Assembly: GCA_900549805.1 (NCBI GenBank)
Contig: URPV01000009.1
Location: forward strand, 1-30,932
DNA length: 30,932 bases
Source of the DNA: an uncultured Veillonella sp.
Lineage (GTDB): Bacteria; Bacillota; Negativicutes; Veillonellales; Veillonellaceae
Reading direction: 5' to 3'
Positions within the stretch are counted from its first letter, which is position 1; each line of letters begins with the position of its first letter. Under the pieces are notes generated by a model. The model was not told the origin of the DNA, made no database searches, and saw nothing but the letters and a program-made list of their open reading frames with translations. Below, piece after piece: positions 6,448 to 12,890 of the stretch. The position numbers were made by a program, and so were the translations under genes.

Positions 6448-7389
6448 ATGAAAACAGCATTTGTATTTCCAGGCCAAGGGTCTCAAAAGGTAGGTATGTT
6501 ACAAGACCTCTATAATGAGTTCCCCATTGTAAAAGAACGTTTTGATCAAGCCGATCAAGCACTTGGTTATTCCATTTCTAAGCTTTGCTTTGAAGGTCCT
6601 GATACAGAACTTCTTAAAACGGCTAATACGCAACCAGCTATTTTGACAGCATCTGTTGCTTGCTATGAGATCCTCAAGGAAAAAGGCTTTACCCCAGATA
6701 TCGTAGGGGGCCACTCTTTGGGTGAATACTCTGCGATGGTAGCTGCTGGTGTTATCGACTTCAAGGATGCGGTTTACTTGGTTCATAAGCGAGGCGAGTT
6801 TATGCAAGATGCCGTGCCATTGGGCCAAGGTGCTATGGCGGCTATTATCAATTTGGATCGCGATACGGTCGTAGCCATCTGTGATCAAGTGACTGAGGAA
6901 GTTGGTTCTGTACAAGCAGTTAACTTTAACTGCCCAGGGCAAATTATTATCTCTGGTCAAACGGAAGCGGTTGAAAAAGCTTGTGAACTCATGAAGGAAG
7001 CTGGCGCTAAACGGGCTATCATGTTGCCTGTATCGGGTCCTTTCCACTCCCGTTTGATGGAACCTGCCGCTAAACGCCTTAAGGAAGAAATGGATAAGAT
7101 TCAATTCCACGATGCCCAAATTCCTGTTGTAGCTAATGTAACCGGTAAGATTCTGACCGATGCTAATGCCATTAAGGAGTCCCTCTTGGTGCAAGTAGCT
7201 AGTCCAGTTCTCTGGGAAGACTGCGTAGCAGAAATGGTTAACTTTGGGGCTGAGGCTTTCGTAGAATGTGGGCCGGGTAAGGTGTTAACAGGCTTCACTA
7301 AAAAAATTAATAAAGAGATGAAATTGGCTAATGTAGAGGACTTGGCGTCCTTGGAGAAATGCCTTGAATTTTTAGAAGGGGTTAGATAA
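6448..7389 (+). CDS. fabD: Malonyl-CoA:ACP transacylase (FabD)
   Basis: A 313-residue acyltransferase that moves malonyl groups from CoA to ACP. The oxyanion-hole Gln is in FPGQGSQ (residues 7-13), the nucleophile is S90 in GHSLGEYSA, R115 binds the malonyl carboxylate, and H200 in SGPFHS is the catalytic base. Length is typical. AAGGAGAAGG upstream supports the ATG, and the following fabG begins 1 nt after the stop. Confidence 0.97.
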   Translation: MKTAFVFPGQGSQKVGMLQDLYNEFPIVKERFDQADQALGYSISKLCFEGPDTELLKTANTQPAILTASVACYEILKEKGFTPDIVGGHSLGEYSAMVAAGVIDFKDAVYLVHKRGEFMQDAVPLGQGAMAAIINLDRDTVVAICDQVTEEVGSVQAVNFNCPGQIIISGQTEAVEKACELMKEAGAKRAIMLPVSGPFHSRLMEPAAKRLKEEMDKIQFHDAQIPVVANVTGKILTDANAIKESLLVQVASPVLWEDCVAEMVNFGAEAFVECGPGKVLTGFTKKINKEMKLANVEDLASLEKCLEFLEGVR

Positions 7390-7390
7390 A

Positions 7391-8134
7391 ATGCACTTAG
7401 AAGGTAAAGTTGCTCTTGTTACCGGTGCCTCTCGCGGTATTGGTCGTGCTGTGGCCATTCGTTTGGCGCAGGCAGGAGCTGATGTAGTGGTTAACTATGC
7501 TGGTAGTGAAGGGGCCGCTCAAGACACTGTAGATGCCATTGAGGCCTTGGGCCGCAAGGCTATTAAAATCCAAGCGAACGTAGCTGATGCTGAACAAGTA
7601 GGAGCCATGGTTCAAGAGGCTCATGATGCTTTCGGCCATATCGATATCCTCGTCAATAATGCAGGCATTACCAAAGATGGACTCTTGATGCGCATGAAGG
7701 ACGAAGATTGGGATGCCGTTTTGGATATCAATCTCAAAGGCACCTACTTGGTGACTAAGGCAGTTTCTAAAATTATGATGAAACAACGGTCAGGGTCCAT
7801 TATCAACATGACCTCTGTTGTAGGCGTTATGGGGAATGCGGGTCAAACTAACTATGCTGCCTCTAAGGCTGGTGTCATTGGTTTTACTAAATCCTGTGCC
7901 AAGGAAATGGCGTCTCGTGGCATTCGCGTGAATGCTATTGCACCGGGCTTCATTCACACAGAAATGACAGACGTTTTGTCTGATAAGGTAAAGGATGCTA
8001 TGGTGGCACAAATTCCTTTGGGCCGTATGGCTCAACCTGATGAAGTTGCTAATGTAGCAGTCTTCTTGGCAGCACCATTCTCTGCTTATGTAACGGGCCA
8101 AGTCATCAATGTTGATGGCGGCATGGTTATGTAA
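7391..8134 (+). CDS. fabG: 3-oxoacyl-ACP reductase (FabG)
   Basis: A 247-residue short-chain dehydrogenase that reduces 3-oxoacyl-ACP with NADPH. It has the TGASRGIG cofactor motif (11-18), NNAG (89-92), and the catalytic set N114, S142, Y155 and K159 (QTNYAASKAG). The ending INVDGGMVM is typical of FabG. It is tightly linked to fabD and is followed 47 nt later by acpP, which favours FabG over other SDR functions. Confidence 0.97.
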   Translation: MHLEGKVALVTGASRGIGRAVAIRLAQAGADVVVNYAGSEGAAQDTVDAIEALGRKAIKIQANVADAEQVGAMVQEAHDAFGHIDILVNNAGITKDGLLMRMKDEDWDAVLDINLKGTYLVTKAVSKIMMKQRSGSIINMTSVVGVMGNAGQTNYAASKAGVIGFTKSCAKEMASRGIRVNAIAPGFIHTEMTDVLSDKVKDAMVAQIPLGRMAQPDEVANVAVFLAAPFSAYVTGQVINVDGGMVM

Positions 8135-8181
8135 GACTGGATGTTGCCAAACAAATATACACTGAAAGGAGGTGAACCATA

Positions 8182-8412
8182 ATGACTACATTTGATAAAG
8201 TAAAAGAGATCGTTGTGGAACAATTAGGCGTCGACGAAGCTGAAGTATCCATCGATTCTACATTCATCGATGATTTGGGCGCTGACTCCTTGGACATCGT
8301 TGAACTTATCATGGCATTCGAAGAGGAATTCAACGTTGAAATCCCTGACGATGTTGCAGAAAAAATTAAAACTGTAAAAGATACAGTAGAATACATTGAT
8401 TCTGCAAAATAA
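8182..8412 (+). CDS. acpP: Acyl carrier protein
   Basis: A 76-residue acidic carrier protein. S36 in GADSLDIVEL is the site of 4'-phosphopantetheine attachment, and the four-helix ACP pattern (EEEFNVEIPDD, then VKDTVEYI) is complete. It carries the growing chain to all Fab enzymes and PlsX. An almost ideal AAAGGAGGTGA lies at 8165-8175, consistent with high translation. A stable hairpin follows the stop codon. Confidence 0.98.
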   Translation: MTTFDKVKEIVVEQLGVDEAEVSIDSTFIDDLGADSLDIVELIMAFEEEFNVEIPDDVAEKIKTVKDTVEYIDSAK

Positions 8413-8433
8413 GCTACTCAGCTTATCATTGCC

Positions 8434-8466
8434 ACCGGGAGGGGAACCTTGTGTTCCCCAAACGGT
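8434..8466 (+). other. Hairpin between acpP and the downstream oxidoreductase
   Basis: GGGGAAC (8441-8447) pairs with GTTCCCC (8453-8459) around a 5-nt loop; the outer ACCG / CGGT (8434-8437 with 8463-8466) can extend it across a 3-nt by 3-nt internal loop. There is no U-run, so it is not a standard terminator. An mRNA-stabilising or processing element that raises acpP over its neighbours is plausible. Confidence 0.5.
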
Positions 8467-8489
8467 ATTACTAACTAGGAGGAAGTAAC

Positions 8490-9446
8490 GTGAAGCTCCC
8501 AGAACTTCGCATTGGCAATCTTATTGCTAAGGTGCCTATCATTCAAGGTGGCATGGCAATTCGGTTGTCTACAGCTCGTTTGGCAGCAGCCGTTGCAAAT
8601 GAAGGTGGTATCGGCCTTATTGCAGCATCCGGCATGCCATTAGATGAATTGCGATACGAAATTAAATTAGCACGAAAATTATCACCTACGGGTATTATTG
8701 GTATAAATGCGATGGTGGCGGCGTCTGCATTCGCAGATCTCGTAAAAACAGCCATCGAAGAAGGGATTGACCTCGTCGTAGCTGGCGCTGGTTTCTCTCG
8801 TGATATGTTTGCTTTGGGTAAGGAATCTGGTACCCCTATCGTACCGATTGTTTCCTCGGCCAAATTAGCAAAGATCTCTGAAAAGTTAGGTGCTGCTGCC
8901 ATCATCGTTGAAGGTTGTGAAGCGGGTGGCCATTTGGGTACAGATCGGTCTTCTCGTGAAATCGTTCCGGAAGTGGTGGCCGCTGTTAAGAATATTCCTG
9001 TTATTGGCGCTGGCGCTGTGCTCGAAGGTAAGGACATCGTTGAGATGCTTAAATTGGGCGCTTCCGGCGTACAAATGGGTAGCCGTTTCGCCGCCTCTGA
9101 AGAGTGTAATGCATCCGATGAACTTAAAAAAATGTACGTTCGCGCTGAAAAACCGGAGGATATTGTTTTAATTGATTCTCCAGTAGGGTTACCAGGCCAA
9201 GCGATTAAAAATAAATTTGCTGAATCTATTTTGGATGGTACAGTTCCACCACCAACGCGATGCGATCGTTGTTTGAAGCACTGTTCCCGCAAATTCTGCC
9301 TTATCCGCGCCCTTCAACGGGCCCAACAGGGGGATGTAGAAACAGGTCTTGTCTTCTCTGGCAACAATATGCGCCGTGTAGATAGCATCTTACCAGTTAA
9401 GGATATCTTTGCAAAACTTCAATCCGAAGTGGCTGCAATCGATTAA
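8490..9446 (+). CDS. FMN-dependent FabK/nitronate-monooxygenase-family oxidoreductase with C-terminal Cys cluster
   Basis: A 318-residue TIM-barrel flavoprotein of the FabK/2-nitropropane-dioxygenase family. It shows IIQGGMAIRLS, ANEGGIGLIAASG, EGCEAGGHLGTDRSS with the family His148, VIGAGAVLEGKDI and QMGSRF. Unlike the FabK at 5480, the C-terminus carries four cysteines, C258-x2-C261-x3-C265-x4-C270, followed by IRALQRAQQGDVETGLVFSG. It begins with GTG behind AGGAGG (8478-8483). Its place between acpP and fabF argues for a lipid-related role, for example a second enoyl reductase or a redox step on an acyl chain, but the substrate is unknown. The cysteines may bind a metal or an iron-sulfur cluster; that is inference. 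Confidence 0.85.
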   Translation: MKLPELRIGNLIAKVPIIQGGMAIRLSTARLAAAVANEGGIGLIAASGMPLDELRYEIKLARKLSPTGIIGINAMVAASAFADLVKTAIEEGIDLVVAGAGFSRDMFALGKESGTPIVPIVSSAKLAKISEKLGAAAIIVEGCEAGGHLGTDRSSREIVPEVVAAVKNIPVIGAGAVLEGKDIVEMLKLGASGVQMGSRFAASEECNASDELKKMYVRAEKPEDIVLIDSPVGLPGQAIKNKFAESILDGTVPPPTRCDRCLKHCSRKFCLIRALQRAQQGDVETGLVFSGNNMRRVDSILPVKDIFAKLQSEVAAID

Positions 9447-9482
9447 TTAGTAGTGGCTTAGGCCTAGAATGAGGTAAAACTA

Positions 9483-10724
9483 GTGAAAAAACGTGTTGTA
9501 ATTACAGGGGTAGGTGCCATTTCTCCAGTAGGCATCGGTAAAGAATTCTACAATGCTTTGCTCAATGGGGAGTCTGGTATTGGTCCTATTACTTTCTTTG
9601 ATGCTAGCGACTATGCGACACGCATCGCAGGCGAAGTAAAAGACTTTAATGCTGCAGACTATGGTATTGATAAAAAAGAAGCTCGCAAAATGGACCGGTG
9701 CTGCCAATTCGCAGTGGCTGCCGCTTTGATGGCTAAAGAAGATGCGGGTCTTGATATGGATAAGGAAGATCCTGATCGCGTAGGTACTATCGTAGGTACT
9801 GGTATCGGTGGCATTAATTCCATCCATGATGTATATGTTACTTTGTTCGATAAAGGCCCAGGCCGTATTAGTCCGTTTGCAGTGCCTTTGATGATCGCTA
9901 ACATGACATCTGCTCAAGTAGCTATCCAATTGGGCCTTAAAGGGCCTGCTATTACCGATGTTACCGCTTGTGCTGCAGGTACTAATGCCATCGGTGATGC
10001 CTTCCGTAAAATCCAATATGGCGATGCCGATATCATGTTTGCTGGTGGTACAGAAACAGCTGTATCCCCTGCAGCAGTAGCTGGTTTCGCATCTATGAAA
10101 GCTATGTCCCGTCGCAATGACGAACCAACTAAGGCATCTCGTCCATTCGATCGCGACCGCGATGGTTTCGTAATGGGTGAAGGGTCTGGTATTGTTGTTC
10201 TTGAAGAATTGGAACACGCAAAAGCTCGTGGTGCTCATATCTACGCTGAAGTTGTAGGCTATGGTTGTAATGGCGATGCTTACCATATTACCTCTCCAGC
10301 TCCTGGTGGGGAACAAGCAAGAAAATGTATGGAATTGGCTATTAAAGATGCTGGTTGTGCCTTGGAAGATGTCAACTATATCAATGCTCATGGTACATCC
10401 ACTGGCCTTAATGATAAGAATGAAACCTTGGCTATCAAAGCTTTGTTTGGTGACCACGCTAAGGACATTCTCGTTAACTCCACTAAGTCTATGACTGGTC
10501 ATTTGTTAGGTGCTGCTGGCGCTATCGAAGCTGTGGTTATGGCTATGGCGATTGAAACTGGCAAAGTTCATCCTACTATTAACTGTGATAATCCAGACGA
10601 AGGCCTAGACCTTGATTACGTACGCGAAGGTGCACGTGATTGCAAGGTTAAGGTTGCCTTGTCCAACTCCTTTGGCTTCGGCGGTCATAATGCTACCTTG
10701 GCAGTACGCCGCTACGAAGACTAA
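9483..10724 (+). CDS. fabF: 3-oxoacyl-ACP synthase II (FabF)
   Basis: A 413-residue elongating ketosynthase. The triad is C163 (DVTACAAGTNAIG), H303 (NAHGTSTGLND) and H340 (MTGHLLGAAGA), and the ending SNSFGFGGHNATL is diagnostic for KAS II. It extends acyl-ACP with malonyl-ACP. It starts with GTG at 9483 with GAGGT (9471-9475) upstream. The stop overlaps the rnc start (TAATG), so the two are translationally coupled. No FabB is present in the window. Confidence 0.97.
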   Translation: MKKRVVITGVGAISPVGIGKEFYNALLNGESGIGPITFFDASDYATRIAGEVKDFNAADYGIDKKEARKMDRCCQFAVAAALMAKEDAGLDMDKEDPDRVGTIVGTGIGGINSIHDVYVTLFDKGPGRISPFAVPLMIANMTSAQVAIQLGLKGPAITDVTACAAGTNAIGDAFRKIQYGDADIMFAGGTETAVSPAAVAGFASMKAMSRRNDEPTKASRPFDRDRDGFVMGEGSGIVVLEELEHAKARGAHIYAEVVGYGCNGDAYHITSPAPGGEQARKCMELAIKDAGCALEDVNYINAHGTSTGLNDKNETLAIKALFGDHAKDILVNSTKSMTGHLLGAAGAIEAVVMAMAIETGKVHPTINCDNPDEGLDLDYVREGARDCKVKVALSNSFGFGGHNATLAVRRYED

Positions 10725-11461
10725 TGGGGTGCCGTACTCATAAGACGCAATTAACACAAGCTCGTGAAGACTCTCTTCATGAGCTTGTAGCGCGTTTAGA
10801 CCTACCTCTAAGAGGCATCGACCTCCTTCATGTAGCCTTTACCCATACGTCTTATGCGAATGAACACAAAAAATTAGGCCTTCATCATAATCAGCGCTTA
10901 GAGTTTCTAGGTGATGCTGTCTTGGACCTCATCATAGGGGAGTATCTCTTCCATAATTATCATGATATGACGGAGGGTGACTTAACCAAGATTAAGGCAG
11001 CTACTGTTTGTGAGCCATCTTTAGCCGCTGTAAGCCGGCAGTTAGATCTGGGCAGGTATTTACTTATGGGGCATGGAGAAACCATGAGTGGCGGCCAAAA
11101 TAGGGAGTCTATCCTGGCGGATACATTTGAGTGTTTGGTGGGAACCCTCTACCTGGAGGCTTCATATGAAGAAGCCAAGAAGTTTGTCTTACACTATCTC
11201 ATGGACAATCTTAAGCAGGCCCTCTTAGGTAAGCGTGGAAATGACTATAAGACAATGCTTCAGGAGTTTGCTCAGGAAGATGGAGACTGCCATATAGAAT
11301 ATAATTTGGTTTCTGAGTCTGGTCCAGATCATGCTAAGACTTTCACCATGGAAGTCGTCATTGAAGGTAAGGCCTATGCTAAGGGCACCGGTAAGTCTAA
11401 AAAGATAGCCGAACAAGCGGCAGCTAAGACCACCTTGGAAATATTGCAAGCAGAGGCTTAA
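10724..11461 (+). CDS. rnc: Ribonuclease III
   Basis: A 245-residue double-strand-specific endoribonuclease that processes rRNA precursors and structured mRNAs. The catalytic domain carries NQRLEFLGDAVLDL with E60 and D64, and ESILADTFECLVG with D133 and E136. A double-stranded RNA-binding domain spans about residues 170-243 (DYKTMLQEFAQE to KIAEQAAAKTTLEIL). The ATG overlaps the fabF stop by one base and has little ribosome site of its own, so translation depends on fabF. The fab-rnc linkage is common in Firmicutes. A strong terminator follows. Confidence 0.96.
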   Translation: MGCRTHKTQLTQAREDSLHELVARLDLPLRGIDLLHVAFTHTSYANEHKKLGLHHNQRLEFLGDAVLDLIIGEYLFHNYHDMTEGDLTKIKAATVCEPSLAAVSRQLDLGRYLLMGHGETMSGGQNRESILADTFECLVGTLYLEASYEEAKKFVLHYLMDNLKQALLGKRGNDYKTMLQEFAQEDGDCHIEYNLVSESGPDHAKTFTMEVVIEGKAYAKGTGKSKKIAEQAAAKTTLEILQAEA

Positions 11462-11526
11462 ATCTAGGCTTTGTTACATTAGCCAGGTGAATCTAAAATA
11501 GCCTTTGAGCAAATAATACTATGTAT

Positions 11527-11553
11527 AAAAAGCGAGCCTTGGGCTCGCTTTTT
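11527..11553 (+). terminator. Intrinsic terminator after rnc
   Basis: AAAAAGCGAGCC / GGCTCGCTTTTT (11527-11538 with 11542-11553) with a 3-nt loop. It is symmetric in A- and T-runs, so it could work on both strands. It ends the fab-rnc transcript. Confidence 0.93.
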
Positions 11554-11556
11554 ATG

Positions 11557-11565
11557 TGGTAAAAT
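11557..11565 (+). promoter_or_regulatory. Possible extended -10 promoter for the radical-SAM gene
   Basis: TGG-TAAAAT (11557-11565) matches the TGn-TATAAT extended -10 pattern with one mismatch; no good -35 box is present. It is the best candidate between the terminator and the gene. Confidence 0.35.
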
Positions 11566-11640
11566 TAAGGTGTTTGTAAGGTTTTACATTAGCGTGTGTG
11601 AAGGGCCTGGCTTATGGCTCGTAGGAAAGGAGGGGCTCTT

Positions 11641-12795
11641 GTGAAGGCGAGTAAAGGTTCTGTGACTGGCTTGTATAAGCGCAGGGAAGACCGGCCAGAA
11701 AGACCTAAGAAACGAGGGCTTATACCCTTCTTTATACCCCACCTAGGGTGTCCACAAATTTGTTCTTTTTGTAATCAACACCGGATTGCTAAGGAGAAAG
11801 CCTTAGATAGCCGCACCAGTCAAGAGCTACCTAGCTCTCTACCATCGGCTCAGGATGTTAAGGCCACCATAGAGGAATACATAGGTTCGGGCCGGACGGA
11901 TAAGTATTGGGAAGTAGCCTTCTATGGAGGTTCTTTTTCGGCTATACCAAGAGCTTGGCAGGAGGCCGTATTAGCCTCCGCCTATGAGGCCTTACTAGAG
12001 GGCAAGATTGACGGCATTCGCTGTTCAACCCGCCCTGATGCCCTAGCCTTAGAGGATATAGACTTCCTCTTGGAACATGGTGTGACCACAGTGGAAATCG
12101 GTGTCCAGTCCATGGATAACCAAATTTTACAAATGGCCAATCGAGGCCATAATCGGCAGGATGTGATAGATGCAGTGGGGCGCCTTAAGGAAAAGGGTAT
12201 GACCATAGGCTTACAAATCATGCCAGGCTTAGCTGGTGAAACGTGGACTAGTCTAGTGGAAACGGCCGTGGCAATTAAGGACTTGCAGCCTGATTTTGTG
12301 CGGATCTATCCGGTCCTTGTCATTGAAAATACGGATCTAGCTGATGCTTATCGAGCTGGGGATTATCAAGCCTTGACTTTGGATCAGGCCGTAGCTTATG
12401 GGGCCTTTCTCAAGGACTATTGGGAAGCGGCCGGTATCGAGGTCATTCGGACAGGCCTACAGGCTACGCGGGAGTTAGACCAGGGAAGAGGGCTAGTAGC
12501 TGGACCCTACCACCCATCCTTTGGGGAACTGGTGGAAAATAAGAGGTGGAGAGACCGAATTCAAAGCCTCATGGATGATGTGCTAGCCCATTTGTTGGTT
12601 AATAAGCAAAATGGATTAGAGGAGCCCCTAGAAATCCATGTATCCTATCCCTTAACCATGACCTCCCAGATCAAGGGCCTCAAGTCAGCTAATGCAGTTT
12701 ACTTTGAGTCCACCTATCCGAACTTCAACTGGTCTTGGAAGGGTGATGACACAAGGGTTACCATCCGTGTGGGTAAGCTGATTTTTGTGCTATAA
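11641..12795 (+). CDS. Radical SAM protein, Elp3-like core without acetyltransferase domain
   Basis: A 384-residue radical S-adenosylmethionine enzyme. C37-x3-C41-x2-C44 (GCPQICSFCNQHRI) holds the 4Fe-4S cluster. AFYGGSFSAIP, STRPDAL and EIGVQSMDNQIL follow the COG1243 (Elp3-like) and coproporphyrinogen-oxidase-like radical-SAM pattern, as does GLQIMPGLAGET. The C-terminal 90 or so residues do not look like the Elp3 acetyltransferase domain. A GTG at 11641 with AAAGGAGG (11626-11633) is preferred over the ATG at 11614, which lacks a ribosome site. A gene of this type between rnc and smc is common in Clostridia and Negativicutes, but its substrate is not known to me; tRNA modification is one possibility. 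Confidence 0.85.
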   Translation: MKASKGSVTGLYKRREDRPERPKKRGLIPFFIPHLGCPQICSFCNQHRIAKEKALDSRTSQELPSSLPSAQDVKATIEEYIGSGRTDKYWEVAFYGGSFSAIPRAWQEAVLASAYEALLEGKIDGIRCSTRPDALALEDIDFLLEHGVTTVEIGVQSMDNQILQMANRGHNRQDVIDAVGRLKEKGMTIGLQIMPGLAGETWTSLVETAVAIKDLQPDFVRIYPVLVIENTDLADAYRAGDYQALTLDQAVAYGAFLKDYWEAAGIEVIRTGLQATRELDQGRGLVAGPYHPSFGELVENKRWRDRIQSLMDDVLAHLLVNKQNGLEEPLEIHVSYPLTMTSQIKGLKSANAVYFESTYPNFNWSWKGDDTRVTIRVGKLIFVL

Positions 12796-12796
12796 T
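12788..12796 (+). promoter_or_regulatory. Extended -10 promoter of smc
   Basis: TGC-TATAAT (12788-12796) is a perfect TGn-TATAAT extended -10, overlapping the stop codon of the radical-SAM gene. No clear -35 box. Transcription would begin near 12803 and produce a leader of about 88 nt. Confidence 0.6.
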
Positions 12797-12817
12797 AAAT
12801 ACCATATGGATTGTTGG

Positions 12818-12831
12818 TAAAGAATTCTTTA
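12818..12831. repeat. Perfect palindrome in the smc leader
   Basis: TAAAGAATTCTTTA is a 14-nt perfect palindrome at about +15 to +28 of the predicted smc transcript. CCATATGG (12802-12809), also palindromic, lies at the predicted start of transcription. Either could be a protein-binding site. Confidence 0.5.
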
Positions 12832-12843
12832 TTACTGGTATGA

Positions 12844-12868
12844 GCCCTCCCTGAGGGAGGGCCTTTTT
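12844..12868 (+). terminator. Intrinsic terminator in the smc leader
   Basis: GCCCTCCC / GGGAGGGC (12844-12851 with 12855-12862), a TGA loop, then CTTTTT (12863-12868). It lies 22 nt before the smc ATG and downstream of the extended -10, so it may both end the upstream gene and attenuate smc. Confidence 0.88.
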
Positions 12869-12890
12869 ATCTTGGACAGGAGGTGACGTC

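Noticed and set aside
6499..7194. Minus-strand open frame (231 codons) over fabD
   Set aside because: Antisense shadow with no protein-family features.
8543..9292. Minus-strand open frame (249 codons) over the FabK paralogue
   Set aside because: Shadow of the real gene, no recognisable domain and no start signal.
9480..10502. Long open frame on the minus strand (340 codons) over fabF
   Set aside because: It is entirely antisense to a well-supported gene, has a low-complexity unrecognisable product and no ribosome site; it follows from codon bias of fabF.
11614..11643. ATG at 11614 as the radical-SAM start
   Set aside because: The strong AAAGGAGG at 11626-11633 lies after it and is correctly spaced for the GTG at 11641.
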